NCBI RefSeq assembly: GCF_026805325.1
Contig: NZ_JAPRAT010000009.1
Span: forward strand, 41,389 to 105,388
DNA from: Natronobacillus azotifigens
Lineage (GTDB): Bacteria > Bacillota > Bacilli > Bacillales > Amphibacillaceae
DNA length: 64,000 bases
Reading direction: 5' to 3'
The position numbers and the translations under genes were made by a program. The stretch's first letter is position 1. Every line of letters begins with the position of its first letter. Shown piece by piece: positions 27,144 to 36,272 of this stretch. Under the pieces are notes generated by a model. It was not told the origin of the DNA. It made no database searches and saw nothing but the letters and a program-made list of their open reading frames with translations.

Positions 27144-27674
27144 TTAGGAATCCTTTCTTTTCGGGATAAAGGCAGTAGCCATTGTCACTGTGCTTCGGTC
27201 TTCTCGACGTTCGAATTGATATTTCATGATTAATTGTTGATAATCTTCTAGAAATTTTTGTTTTTCTTGATCGTTTAGTTGAAGTTCTAGTAGATGATAA
27301 CCAAAAGCATCTTCGTTATAATTAATGTCTTCTTTCAAATAATCTTCCATAAGTCGAAGTACGTTTGTATAGTATTTAATAAAGTATTGTAAATGTTCCT
27401 CATTACTAATACTTTTGGCTTCCTCTTCAGAAAGAAAACTTTTTTGTGGATCTAATGAATATGTCCTCTCCGTTACCCCACGAATTTTTTGCTCACTTTG
27501 AACAAAAATAATTTCATGTTTTTTGAGCACATTTAAATGCCGATACATTGTTGCTTGTGGAACATCTTTTATTTCCATCAGCAACTCTTGAACGGTTAAT
27601 GATTGCCCCGCCAATGCTTGAATAATTTTCATTCGAACTGGATGAAGAAGTACATCCGCTTTTGATTGCACCAT
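27144..27674 (-). CDS. ArsR-type HTH transcriptional regulator
   Basis: 176 aa from the ATG at 27674, which follows TTTAGGTGG; an in-frame upstream start would precede the operator. The winged helix (VLLHPVRMKIIQALAGQSLTVQELLMEIKDVPQATMYRHLNVLKKHEII) is of the HTH_20/ArsR kind. The C-terminal ~100 residues are helical without metal-binding Cys, suggesting a ligand or partner sensor. It heads the operon with the YxlEFG-like genes and most likely represses it. Confidence 0.85.
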   Translation of the reverse strand: MVQSKADVLLHPVRMKIIQALAGQSLTVQELLMEIKDVPQATMYRHLNVLKKHEIIFVQSEQKIRGVTERTYSLDPQKSFLSEEEAKSISNEEHLQYFIKYYTNVLRLMEDYLKEDINYNEDAFGYHLLELQLNDQEKQKFLEDYQQLIMKYQFERREDRSTVTMATAFIPKRKDS

Positions 27675-27700
27675 GTAAAAACCACCTAAATCATGTTGTT

Positions 27701-27756
27701 TATTATCAAAAATGATAATATAATTCAAGTAAACTACACTATCTATATTTTGTCAA
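27701..27756 (-). promoter_or_regulatory. Promoter and inverted-repeat operator of the regulator/ABC operon
   Basis: On the minus strand: -35 TTGACA (complement 27751-27756), 17-base spacer, -10 TTTACT (complement 27728-27733), then a perfect inverted repeat TATTATC-AAAAAT-GATAATA (27701-27720) just downstream. The position over the transcription start fits a repressor site for the operon's own ArsR-like protein. Confidence 0.65.
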
Positions 27757-28669
27757 TAAGAAACTAATTTTATCTAAAAAATAAGCTAAAAAAAGATAAG
27801 AGTTATTTTAGGAATAAAAAATCAAATGAGTAGATTCGAAGATCAATCAACTGTTTCTATTTAACAAGTATTTAAAGCAGTTGAGCACCAGAATAGTCAG
27901 ATGGATGTACTTGCAGATTACTTCTTGTTGCAAAGTAGGTAGAACAACTAATAAATTAAGATCAGTAAAAAACTTGATCAGAGAGTTAAATCGTTAACTG
28001 TTATAGAGACAGTTTTTTAATGTCTAGCAAACGTCCGCAAGCTCTATTCTCCAGACAAAATAAATTGAAGTTATCTAAGAGGAGAGAACATGTGGTATAT
28101 AGTCAGGGCTTGAAGGGTATTTAGGTCTTCTTTTAGGCTAATAATCACTTGGAGAAACGAAATCTCAGACTGATCAAAATTTCACATGATCTCCATTGAT
28201 TCGCTTCAATTGTAACTTTTCTATTTTTTCTTTGCTATTGATTTCGCAGGTATCTCATAAGCATTCAGTTCATTTTTCAGTACTTCTTTTAACCTCTCCT
28301 TAATATGATTAAGTTGGTAAGGTTAAATGTCCATGGAACGTCATAATTAAAAAAATGAAGTTCAAAACTTTCCATATGTCCGAAATCTTTTCAGAAAAAT
28401 TGAAAAATAGTTATTTCCACTCATTTTTTAAATACAGCATCAATTACCTAATAATATATAAATGATCAGCGTGGATGTTTAAATAGATAACAATAGGAAG
28501 TTTGACAGAGAATAAAGCCGTTATTTTTAGTATTGTCGGTACTTACACTTAACTATTCTTGAAGTTAAAATTAAATCTCAAAGTGATTAGTGATTCTTTT
28601 TTACTAGAATATATCACGTGCGAAAACATGACGAAAAGCCTATTTTTCTTTTTTGGTCAGATGAAAATA
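27757..28669. other. Long non-coding gap
   Basis: About 900 AT-rich bases without a supportable gene. It contains a degenerate family A copy (28020-28190). The rest shows only short A/T tracts. I see no tRNA, known riboswitch or conserved RNA. Confidence 0.6.
28020..28190 (+). repeat. Degenerate family A repeat
   Basis: Blocks in family A order: AAACGTCCGCAAGCTCTATTC, AGAGGAGAGAACATG, GGTATTTAGGTCTTCTTTTAGG, CTAATAATCACTTGGAG, CTCAGACTGATCAAAATTTCAC. Confidence 0.55.
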
Positions 28670-28697
28670 TTGACTTTTAATAAATAATCTTTATAAT
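28670..28697 (+). promoter_or_regulatory. Promoter of the unknown membrane-protein operon
   Basis: TTGACT (28670-28675), 16-base spacer, TATAAT (28692-28697), about 100 bases before the first start codon. The leader holds a small hairpin GAACGCTTTTAGCGTTC (28749-28765). Confidence 0.75.
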
Positions 28698-28794
28698 CTA
28701 AACTGCAATTCGGGGTGTATGCATTTTACATTTGCAATGAAATAGTTGGAACGCTTTTAGCGTTCAAATTTAAATTAGTTAGGAGGGATTCATA

Positions 28795-29781
28795 GTGATT
28801 AGTACATTTGAGTTAATTAAGAAGACGTTGCCTTTTATTTGGTTGAGAATTGGGATTTATGCAATCATGTCACTTCTTTCATTTATTTTAGTTATTGGTG
28901 TATCTTGGATAGGATGGCGTGTCATCGTTTCTTTTGGAGCAAATGCCTTTACCTTTACGGTGTTTATTTTCTTGTTAACCTTACTTGGTGGCTTTGGGAT
29001 TATGAGGTGGATTGAACGTTATTTTATTTATCTTGTGAAGGCTGGTCATGTCTATGCAATGACTGAACTGATCGACAAAGGTGAACTGCCAGAAGGAAAA
29101 GGTCAAATTGCTTTTGCAAAAGATGAAGTTGTTCGAACGTTTGGTAAGACATCGGTCTTCTTTGGTGTCAATGTATTAGTTGATGGTGCGGTTAGGCAAA
29201 TTCAAAGGTGGTTAATGAAAACAGCGAATTTTTTATCTTTTATCCCGAATATTCACCGTTTGATGGGGATAATCTCCAAAATATTAGGTACAGCTATTCG
29301 TTATGTTGATGAAGCGGTACTAAGTTATACGATGCGTTTTGGAGAAAATGGAAAAAGTGTGTGGAGAAATTCAGCTGATGGTGTTGTTTATTATGCGCAA
29401 AGCTGGAAAGGCATGCTTAAATCAGCTGTAATTATTGTTCTTTTAACATGGGGAACTTTCTGGGGAACATTTTTCATTACCGCTAATGTGATGTCTTTGA
29501 TTGTCACGTTTGAAGGAGATTACGCGATTCTGAACATTCTACCAATACTTTTTGGTTTTTTTCTAGCATCAAATGTAAGAAAGGCGTTTATTGACCCGAT
29601 AGCAACTGCAATTATGGTGAGGGAATTCCATAAAAATGTTGAGAATCAGGAGCTTAAAATGGATCTAGGTAAAAAACTATACAATGTGTCGAATAAATTC
29701 AGAGAGTTCTTCAAAAAAGACAAGGAAGAAGCAAATGTGGATGCAGCATCAGTTGATGAAGCGGAAGAACCAAGTGTTTAG
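28795..29781 (+). CDS. Unrecognised multi-pass membrane protein
   Basis: 328 aa, GTG start seven bases after AGGAGGG. Two hydrophobic hairpins flank a middle section: helices at about residues 12-40 and 47-68, then an amphipathic stretch with many aromatic and basic residues, then helices at about 205-232 and 238-262. The C-terminus is highly charged (EFFKKDKEEANVDAASVDEAEE). I do not recognise the family. It is first of four tightly spaced genes with one promoter, so it likely forms a membrane complex with the lipoprotein at the end of the operon. Confidence 0.8.
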   Translation: MISTFELIKKTLPFIWLRIGIYAIMSLLSFILVIGVSWIGWRVIVSFGANAFTFTVFIFLLTLLGGFGIMRWIERYFIYLVKAGHVYAMTELIDKGELPEGKGQIAFAKDEVVRTFGKTSVFFGVNVLVDGAVRQIQRWLMKTANFLSFIPNIHRLMGIISKILGTAIRYVDEAVLSYTMRFGENGKSVWRNSADGVVYYAQSWKGMLKSAVIIVLLTWGTFWGTFFITANVMSLIVTFEGDYAILNILPILFGFFLASNVRKAFIDPIATAIMVREFHKNVENQELKMDLGKKLYNVSNKFREFFKKDKEEANVDAASVDEAEEPSV

Positions 29782-29799
29782 ATTAGATGGTGAAGAAAA

Positions 29800-30075
29800 A
29801 TGTTACGTCGATTATTAAGATATATTGTAAGAATGGAAGCTTCCATATTTGTTAGTCGAAAAACAAGACCTTTTTTTCGTCGGATGGAAGACAGTGTAAT
29901 AGAAAGTGATCAGAGGAAACTGAGGACCAAGTTAGTCAAAAACCATCCAAAGACATTGGAGAACACGGATAAGAGCTGTACAGGAAGTAGACAACAAGAA
30001 TCAGCAGATCCTAACCAAGCAATTATTGAGCGATCGAAAAAATTACGAGAACAGAAGAGAGGAAGCGGGTCATGA
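29800..30075 (+). CDS. Small basic protein of unknown function
   Basis: 91 aa, strongly basic (MLRRLLRYIVRMEASIFVSRKTRPFFRRMED at the start; KKLREQKRGSGS at the end). No membrane segment and no Cys motif. GATGGTGAAGAAAA lies before the ATG, a weak ribosome site. Its stop overlaps the next start (ATGA at 30072), so the two are coupled. The function is unknown; a cytoplasmic contact to nucleic acid or to the acidic tail of the upstream membrane protein is conceivable. Confidence 0.7.
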   Translation: MLRRLLRYIVRMEASIFVSRKTRPFFRRMEDSVIESDQRKLRTKLVKNHPKTLENTDKSCTGSRQQESADPNQAIIERSKKLREQKRGSGS

Positions 30076-30380
30076 TTAACTTTATTTTTCGTATTTTACG
30101 TGTACAATCGTATATGAGTGGAAGAAGAATGTTATTATCTAAACTCGGATTAAACAATCATCGAAACCGGACCCGTACTTCTTACCATAAAAATGTAACA
30201 CGTCGTAAAAAAGTAAGTAACCAAACTACTCCCGAATATAATCCTTATGATGAGAACCTTCAAGAAGAGAGTGTTTCACAGAGGGATACGGTATACAAGG
30301 AAGCGAAGCAATTAAATAATGCAACGGCTTCTACCAATCAAAATTCGGAGCGTGAATATGAGGATAATCCTTATGGATAA
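30072..30380 (+). CDS. Small basic/polar protein of unknown function
   Basis: 102 aa. The first 60 residues are basic (MINFIFRILRVQSYMSGRRMLLSKLG, TRTSYHKNVTRRKKVSN), the rest acidic and Asn-rich, with the motif NPYDENL repeated loosely as EDNPYG at the C-terminus. Overlaps the previous gene by four bases and precedes the lipoprotein gene by 18 bases. Its N-terminus resembles that of the previous protein (FRILRVQ against LLRYIVRME), hinting at duplication. No known family. Confidence 0.7.
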   Translation: MINFIFRILRVQSYMSGRRMLLSKLGLNNHRNRTRTSYHKNVTRRKKVSNQTTPEYNPYDENLQEESVSQRDTVYKEAKQLNNATASTNQNSEREYEDNPYG

Positions 30381-30398
30381 AAAGGGGGCAGAAATACA

Positions 30399-31454
30399 AT
30401 GAAACAATTGCTATCACTATTGGTTTTGTTAGTTCTTCTAACTGGTTGCATCACAATTGGAGACGATGAAGAAGGTAGCGCAAATGAGCAAGACAATGAT
30501 AATACAGAACATGTACAAGAGAATACGGATCGAGAAGAAACCGATCATAATGATGAAGAGGCAGACGAATTAGAGGAAGATGAGCGAGAAGAAGAAGTCG
30601 GGGAACCAACATTTGAAGATGAGTTGAGACTTTTTGATGTGGACACTATTTATTTGGAATTAGAAGAATATGGGTATGATTCTGATCAGCAAATCGCTTT
30701 TGAATATAATAACATCTTATTTGTAAAAGCAGATCTCGTGGCTGAAATAGCAGAAGTAGATATTGAATACGATAATAACTCTAATTATGCCGAATTCTTT
30801 GAGGGTTCTGGAAATGTTAGTTTTGATACAGAATATGATGAGCACGGTGGGATCTTAGAGTTAGGTGAAGCTTATTTGGATTGGATTGATCGTTATGTTA
30901 CCCGTTCTACCGATCATCCAGATGAATATAATTTGATCGAATATGATGGGGATTTGTATGTGTCTTATCGACTATCCAGTTACTTTTTCAGCACACCACT
31001 TCGTTATAACAGACAGGAAAAAGCCTTAACAGTTAATGGAGCATTAGATACAGAGAATGTAACTTCCTATTGGTATGAACACAGAAATTCATCGATTTCT
31101 ACGGATTCCGCTTATGTTACTCACCGCGGAGAGAACTATGAAGAAGTAATTTTATCTGTGGAGTTAAATTCAGCGAGAAGAGAGCTTATAATTCATGGCG
31201 ATCATAAACTTGCTAAATTTGAAGGCGTCCTATATAGCGTAGGGCAAGCAGATAAGGATATAGATGTTAAAATACTGGTCACTGGTGTAGATGATGTAGA
31301 GCGTACACTCGATGAGTTTACATTGGAACCAGGTGAAGTGAAAGATCTAGAATTAGATTTGAGCGGCTATAATATAGTTAGGTTTGAAGGAAGAACAAGT
31401 GTAGGGGGAAGTCAAGGAGAGAATCGCCTAGCTATAGCAGGTGAAGTGCGTTAA
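30399..31454 (+). CDS. Acidic lipoprotein, last gene of the unknown operon
   Basis: 351 aa. Signal peptide with lipobox LLTGC (Cys ~19), then a very acidic linker to about residue 75. Residues ~80-220 have the alternating strand pattern of copper-amine-oxidase-N/stalk domains (YNNILFVKADLVAEIA... EYDGDLYVSYRLSSYFFSTPLRYNRQEKALTVNG). The last ~120 residues look like an NPCBM-type beta-sandwich (ELNSARRELIIHGDHKLAKFEGVLYSV ... VRFEGRTSVGG). Both would suit cell-wall or polysaccharide binding outside the membrane. Domain calls are by eye. A clear AAAAGGGGGC precedes the ATG. Confidence 0.75.
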   Translation: MKQLLSLLVLLVLLTGCITIGDDEEGSANEQDNDNTEHVQENTDREETDHNDEEADELEEDEREEEVGEPTFEDELRLFDVDTIYLELEEYGYDSDQQIAFEYNNILFVKADLVAEIAEVDIEYDNNSNYAEFFEGSGNVSFDTEYDEHGGILELGEAYLDWIDRYVTRSTDHPDEYNLIEYDGDLYVSYRLSSYFFSTPLRYNRQEKALTVNGALDTENVTSYWYEHRNSSISTDSAYVTHRGENYEEVILSVELNSARRELIIHGDHKLAKFEGVLYSVGQADKDIDVKILVTGVDDVERTLDEFTLEPGEVKDLELDLSGYNIVRFEGRTSVGGSQGENRLAIAGEVR

Positions 31455-31596
31455 TCTTTATAGATTATAGTCTGATTTAGAACTTATCCTTATCATAAAT
31501 CTAGATTCAATAGAATAGCTGAATTAAGGATACTTATTATTCTCCCTAAAAAACCTTTCCTTCTGAGAACATTCGCAAAACTATAGGAGAGGGGTG

Positions 31597-32085
31597 ATGA
31601 AAATGATGAAAAAACGATTCCTCTTCTTATCATTAACTATTCTGTTTATAATAACAGCTTGTAGTAATCCAGTGGCAGATGAATTAGAGGTCTATATTAA
31701 TGAAGAATTATCATCGTTAGCAGATTTAGAAGAAGAAGCAATTTACGAATATAACAGTGTTACAGGTGAAAATTTCACAGATGATGCCGATATGTTTTAT
31801 CATATTCAAGATGTTGTTTTGCCATTGTATGAAGAATTTGTTAGTCAATTAGAAAGTATCACATTAGAGAGTTCAGAAATAAGAGATGTTCATGAAATAT
31901 ATGTGAAAGCAGCTAATACACAATCTAATGGATTGTTAAAAACCTTATTTGCCTTAGAGTATCAGGATCATGATATGATGCTAGAAGCAAATGATATGTT
32001 ATCGGAAGGGAGAGCCGGAATTAGGGAATTTCACGGAGAATTAGAAGCGTTGCTAAATAATCATAATCTTGATTATGAAAAATAA
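31597..32085 (+). CDS. Small lipoprotein of unknown function
   Basis: 162 aa starting MKMMKKRFLFLS; AGGAG lies seven bases before the ATG at 31597, and a second in-frame ATG follows two codons later. The lipobox is IITAC (Cys ~22). The mature part is acidic and helical (ELEVYINEELSSLADLEEEA), with no assignable motif. It may be an extracytoplasmic coiled-coil protein. It is separated by 140 bases from the four-gene operon, so co-transcription is uncertain. Confidence 0.78.
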   Translation: MKMMKKRFLFLSLTILFIITACSNPVADELEVYINEELSSLADLEEEAIYEYNSVTGENFTDDADMFYHIQDVVLPLYEEFVSQLESITLESSEIRDVHEIYVKAANTQSNGLLKTLFALEYQDHDMMLEANDMLSEGRAGIREFHGELEALLNNHNLDYEK

Positions 32086-32096
32086 TACTGTTTGAG

Positions 32097-32128
32097 AATA
32101 GCACTCTACTACTAGTAGAGTGCTATTT
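32097..32128. terminator. Terminator after the small lipoprotein
   Basis: AATAGCACTCTACTA and TAGTAGAGTGCTATT form a 14-15-bp near-perfect palindrome followed by TTCAAT. Confidence 0.8.
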
Positions 32129-32203
32129 CAATCGGATGCAGTAGAATAAAAAACTTTCGATAGTATTTAGAATAAGTAAGGAAGATCAACTGTAAAACAA
32201 ATA

Positions 32204-32219
32204 ACACGTACGGACATTT
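32204..32219 (+). promoter_or_regulatory. Possible AraR-type operator
   Basis: ACACGTACGGACATTT, read on the other strand AAATGTCCGTACGTGT, keeps the NTGTNCGTAC core of AraR sites (ATTTGTACGTACAAAT) but the second half is poor. It lies five bases upstream of the -35 of the kinase gene. Weak on its own; the ribulokinase-like product makes it plausible. Confidence 0.35.
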
Positions 32220-32223
32220 TTTA

Positions 32224-32275
32224 TTGACCTTTACACAGACCAAATGATATGATTATCATGTGTATAGCGTTTACA
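32224..32275 (+). promoter_or_regulatory. Kinase promoter with overlapping cre site
   Basis: TTGACC (32224-32229), 18-base spacer, TATGAT (32248-32253). GTATAGCGTTTACA (32262-32275), at the expected transcription start, resembles the CcpA cre consensus TGWAANCGNTNWCA. Confidence 0.6.
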
Positions 32276-32380
32276 TTACATATTTAATACTGTTTTCTTT
32301 GAAATACAACCGAATGCGAAATTAAGTTTCTTTGATGATAAAGTAGTTGTACCGACAAGTGAACACATTTACAGGTATAC

Positions 32381-32394
32381 AGAAAGCGCTTACT
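32381..32394 (+). promoter_or_regulatory. cre (CcpA) site in the leader
   Basis: AGAAAGCGCTTACT matches the symmetric cre form TGAAAGCGCTTWCA at all but the outermost positions. It lies about 130 bases downstream of the promoter, where CcpA can act as a roadblock. Confidence 0.65.
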
Positions 32395-32475
32395 AACTTA
32401 ATTTGGATGAAAAATGGTTTTCCTGAACAATATTCATAGATGGATTTAGAATTCTTAAAATAGGAGGAATATGAG

Positions 32476-34071
32476 ATGAGTGTTAATGTGAAAAAATCAA
32501 TTGAAAGTGGCAAAACTGTACTTGGTATTGAATTTGGTTCTACACGAATTAAATCGGTACTTATCGGAGAAGATAACGTACCGATCGCTTCTGGTAGCCA
32601 TGACTGGGAGAACAGTTATGTAGATAATAGGTGGACGTATAGTTTAGAAGATATTTGGGGTGGATTACAAGATAGTTATCAAAAGATGGTTGACAACGTA
32701 AAAGAACAGTATGGTGTAACATTAAAGACAGTAGGATCGATTGGATTTAGTGCAATGATGCACGGTTATATGGTCTTTAATAAAGAAGAATTACTGGTTC
32801 CTTTCCGTACGTGGAGAAACAATTTACAGGAACAAGCTTCTACCGAACTTACAGCGTTGTTTAATTATAATATTCCTCAAAGATGGAGCATTGCTCACCT
32901 GTACCAAGCGATCTTGAATGGTGAAAATCATATTACTGATATTACTTTCCAAACTACATTAGCTGGTTATATCCACTGGAAATTGACTGGAGATAAAGTT
33001 CTCGGGGTTGGTGAAGCATCTGGTGTGTTCCCAATCGATTTAGATACAAAAGACTATAATAAAAAAATGATTGCACAGTTTAATGAAAAGGTTGCTTCAA
33101 AGCACTTACCTTGGTCTCTAGAGGATATTCTACCTAAAGTTCTAGTTGCAGGTGAAAATGCTGGAACGCTTACGAGAGAAGGAGCAAAACTTCTTGATCC
33201 TAGTGGGGAGTTAAGTCCCGGAATCCCACTTTGTCCTCCAGAAGGAGATGCCGGAACAGGGATGGTTGCTACAAATAGTGTGGCCAAACGTACTGGTAAT
33301 GTTTCTGCTGGAACTTCAGCATTTGCTATGGTCGTTTTGGAAAAAGATTTATCGAAAGTACACCCGGAAATTGATCTAGTTACAACACCTACTGGTAACT
33401 TAGTTGCTATGGCACATTCAAACAACTGTACTTCAGACTTAAATGCCTGGGTTGGTATTTTTAAAGAATTTGCTAATGCAATGGGTATGAAAGTAGATAT
33501 GAATAAAATGTATGGTACATTATTTAATGAAGCACTTAAGGGTGATCCGGATGCAGGTGGATTATTATCTTACGGTTACCTATCTGGTGAACACGTGACC
33601 CATTTTGAAGAAGGCCGTCCTTTGTTTGCACGTTCTTCCAATAGCCAGTTTAATTTAGCTAATTTCATGCGTACGCATTTATTTACTTCATTCGGTGCAA
33701 TGAAAATTGGAATGGACATTTTAATTAAAGAGGAAAAAGTTCAACTAGATGAGATATTAGGTCATGGAGGTTTGTTTAAAACAGAAGGTGTAGGTCAAAG
33801 TATTTTAGCGGGCGCACTAAACACTCCAGTTTCTGTTATGGGAACTGCTGGGGAAGGTGGCGCATGGGGTATCGCGTTGCTTGCAGCTTATATGGTAAAT
33901 AAAGAAGCTAACGAAACGTTAGATGACTTCTTAAACGACAAAGTGTTTGCAGATCAATCGGTGAAAACGATCGCACCAAACCCTGAAGATGTTAAAGGTT
34001 TTGAAGAATATATTAAGCGTTACAAAGATGGCCTTGCAATAGAAAGAGCTGCTGTCGATAATCTTAAATAA
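32476..34071 (+). CDS. araB: FGGY-family carbohydrate kinase, L-ribulokinase-like
   Basis: 531 aa. N-terminal actin-like nucleotide fold: [18 protein letters not shown]; further [40 protein letters not shown], the FGGY C-terminal domain with [22 protein letters not shown] and [17 protein letters not shown]. From memory the N-terminal third closely follows AraB of lactobacilli rather than B. subtilis AraB or xylulokinases. The enzyme would phosphorylate L-ribulose (or a related ketose) in the cytoplasm. No isomerase or epimerase gene adjoins it. Start chosen for AGGAGG nine bases upstream. Promoter features (cre sites, weak AraR-like site) fit sugar control. Confidence 0.75.
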   Translation: MSVNVKKSIESGKTVLGIEFGSTRIKSVLIGEDNVPIASGSHDWENSYVDNRWTYSLEDIWGGLQDSYQKMVDNVKEQYGVTLKTVGSIGFSAMMHGYMVFNKEELLVPFRTWRNNLQEQASTELTALFNYNIPQRWSIAHLYQAILNGENHITDITFQTTLAGYIHWKLTGDKVLGVGEASGVFPIDLDTKDYNKKMIAQFNEKVASKHLPWSLEDILPKVLVAGENAGTLTREGAKLLDPSGELSPGIPLCPPEGDAGTGMVATNSVAKRTGNVSAGTSAFAMVVLEKDLSKVHPEIDLVTTPTGNLVAMAHSNNCTSDLNAWVGIFKEFANAMGMKVDMNKMYGTLFNEALKGDPDAGGLLSYGYLSGEHVTHFEEGRPLFARSSNSQFNLANFMRTHLFTSFGAMKIGMDILIKEEKVQLDEILGHGGLFKTEGVGQSILAGALNTPVSVMGTAGEGGAWGIALLAAYMVNKEANETLDDFLNDKVFADQSVKTIAPNPEDVKGFEEYIKRYKDGLAIERAAVDNLK

Positions 34072-34080
34072 TTTGATTGA

Positions 34081-34114
34081 GACGACAGGAGATTTGATTC
34101 TCCTGTCGTTTTTA
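34081..34114 (+). terminator. Terminator of the FGGY kinase gene
   Basis: GACGACAGGAGA pairs with TCTCCTGTCGTTTTT around TTTGAT. Confidence 0.88.
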
Positions 34115-34338
34115 TGTGCAATAATTGTTTAGGAAATATTCTTTGCTTGTTGAACTTAATGATTACCCGGGAAATAATTTGTCAAAATAGTACACCGTAA
34201 TGTATGTTTCTCGTTACTTGTTCAAAGGCAATTTGCTTGTCTCGATCCAGGACTAGTTATATAATGGATATCGATTATGAAAACAATGAATCTTCTCTAT
34301 ATAAGAAGTAGGTTCGGGCAAAAGGGGAGATCATTTAT

Positions 34339-36048
34339 ATGTTGTCACGCTTTTTTTCTTATTACAAACCCTACAAAGGGTTGTTTTTTCTTGATTTTGG
34401 ATGTGCAGTACTTGTCGGTTTACTTGAATTGGCTTTTCCTTTAGCAGTCAATCAAGTGATTGACCGCCTATTGCCAGAAGAAAATTGGGCAATTATCTTT
34501 TGGGCATGTGTCGGTTTGTTACTTATTTATGCGTTAAATACGTTTCTACATTTTGTTGTGACGTATTGGGGACATATGCTCGGAATAAATATTGAAACAG
34601 ACATGCGTCGCAAACTCTTTCAACATATGCAAAAACTATCATTTGGTTATTATGATAATAGTAAAACGGGTCATTCGATTTCCCGTTTAACAAAAGACTT
34701 AGAAGAGATTGGTGAGGTAGCTCATCATGGGCCTGAAGATGTATTTGTTGCGGTAATGACTCTAGTAGGATCGTTAATCATTATGTTAACGATTAATTGG
34801 CAATTAGCGTTAATTATTTTTGTCGTTGTTCCACTTATTGTGATTTTGGCTATTTATTTTAACAAGAAAATGACGATTACATTTCGAAGAATGTTTCGCG
34901 ATGTAGCGGATATTAATGCTCGCGTGGAGGACAGTATTGGTGGAATACGTGTCGTAAAGGCATTTGCGAATGAAGATTATGAACAAAAACAATTTGCGAA
35001 AAATAACGCACAATATCGAAAAACAAAACTGTCTTCCTATAAAATCATGGCGCAGAATGTTACAGCGAATTATATGTTAATGCGTTTAATTACTTTATCA
35101 GCACTCATGTTTGGATCGTGGTTTGTGATTGGAGATACGTTATCACATGGAGAATTTGTTGCTTTTATTTTACTTACGAACATTTTAATTGGTCCAATCC
35201 AAAAGATTAATGCCGTTATTGAAAGCTATCCAAAAGGAATTGCTGGTTTTAAACGTTATTTAGAAGTATTGGATACCGAACCAGAGATAGCAGATGCGAA
35301 AGATGCAGTGGATTTAACCCTTTCAGGTGCTATTCACTATCATGATGTTACGTTCGGTTATAAAGGTTTGGAAAAGGTATTGAAGCAGATTAATTTATCA
35401 ATATATCCAGGAGAAACCGTGGCATTTGTCGGTCCATCAGGAGCAGGAAAAACGACATTATGTAGCTTGTTACCACGTTTTTATGATGTGGATGATGGAG
35501 CAATTACGATCGATGGTGTGGACATCAAAGAAATTAAACAACAATCGTTGCGAAATCAAATCGGAATTGTTCAACAAGATGTGTTTCTTTTCTCGGGAAC
35601 GATAAAAGAAAATATTTCTTATGGGAGATTGGATGCAAGTGATGAGGAGATTATTGCTGCAGCCCGCAAAGCTCGACTAGATGATTTTATCGAGAATCAA
35701 CCTGATGGACTAGAGACAGTCATCGGGGAGCGAGGTGTGAAATTGTCTGGTGGCCAAAAACAGCGCTTATCTATCGCGCGAATGTTTTTGAAAAATCCAC
35801 CTATTTTAATTCTTGATGAAGCGACTTCTGCATTAGACACCGAAACAGAAATTGCGATCCAACAAGCATTGGCTGATTTGTCAAAAGGACGAACAACTCT
35901 AGTCATTGCCCATCGACTAGCAACGATTAAGCATGCTGATCGCATTGTTGTAGTAACCCCTGATGGAATAACAGAACAAGGGAAGCATGAAGATTTAATC
36001 AAAAAAGATGGCGTGTATAGTCGTTTGCATCATGCACAATTTGGTTAA
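34339..36048 (+). CDS. ABC exporter, fused membrane and ATPase domains
   Basis: 569 aa half-transporter. Six membrane helices span roughly residues 15-300, with the coupling-helix region GYYDNSKTGHSISRLTKDLEEI. The ATPase domain has Walker A GPSGAGKTT (~380), Q-loop VQQDVFLF, signature LSGGQKQR, Walker [13 protein letters not shown] and H-loop AHRLATI. Such homodimers or heterodimers export lipids, peptides or drugs. A second exporter of this class (YgaD-like, 52485-54251) is in the window but they are far apart and not a heterodimer pair by position. Substrate unknown. Confidence 0.92.
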   Translation: MLSRFFSYYKPYKGLFFLDFGCAVLVGLLELAFPLAVNQVIDRLLPEENWAIIFWACVGLLLIYALNTFLHFVVTYWGHMLGINIETDMRRKLFQHMQKLSFGYYDNSKTGHSISRLTKDLEEIGEVAHHGPEDVFVAVMTLVGSLIIMLTINWQLALIIFVVVPLIVILAIYFNKKMTITFRRMFRDVADINARVEDSIGGIRVVKAFANEDYEQKQFAKNNAQYRKTKLSSYKIMAQNVTANYMLMRLITLSALMFGSWFVIGDTLSHGEFVAFILLTNILIGPIQKINAVIESYPKGIAGFKRYLEVLDTEPEIADAKDAVDLTLSGAIHYHDVTFGYKGLEKVLKQINLSIYPGETVAFVGPSGAGKTTLCSLLPRFYDVDDGAITIDGVDIKEIKQQSLRNQIGIVQQDVFLFSGTIKENISYGRLDASDEEIIAAARKARLDDFIENQPDGLETVIGERGVKLSGGQKQRLSIARMFLKNPPILILDEATSALDTETEIAIQQALADLSKGRTTLVIAHRLATIKHADRIVVVTPDGITEQGKHEDLIKKDGVYSRLHHAQFG

Positions 36049-36122
36049 TCGTTATGAGGAAATGATCACATACTAGCCAACACTATGAGATAACTTGAAA
36101 GATGTTGTATAAAACAAAAATG

Positions 36123-36157
36123 AAGCGTACTAAATCATTGATTTGGTATGCTTTTTT
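36123..36157 (+). terminator. Terminator of the ABC exporter gene
   Basis: AAGCGTACTAAATCA pairs with TGATTTGGTATGCTT (one bulge and wobble pairs), followed by a T run. It lies upstream of the next gene's start and argues against a longer N-terminus for that gene. Confidence 0.75.
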
Positions 36158-36272
36158 GTACTCTACCCCAATTTACGACGTGTTATACGTTACTAATAGC
36201 AGGAGATTATCAAACAGAGCTAGAAGTTATCTTTACAAAATATGTGTTTTTAATAGAATCGGGGGAATGTAC

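Noticed and set aside
28698..28794. Riboswitch in the leader of the unknown membrane operon.
   Set aside because: Only one short hairpin (28749-28765) is seen, and no known aptamer motif matches.
36102..36272. In-frame N-terminal extension of the toroid-fold protein.
   Set aside because: It contains the terminator of the previous gene and lacks a ribosome site; the ATG at 36273 has GGGGGA at the right distance.
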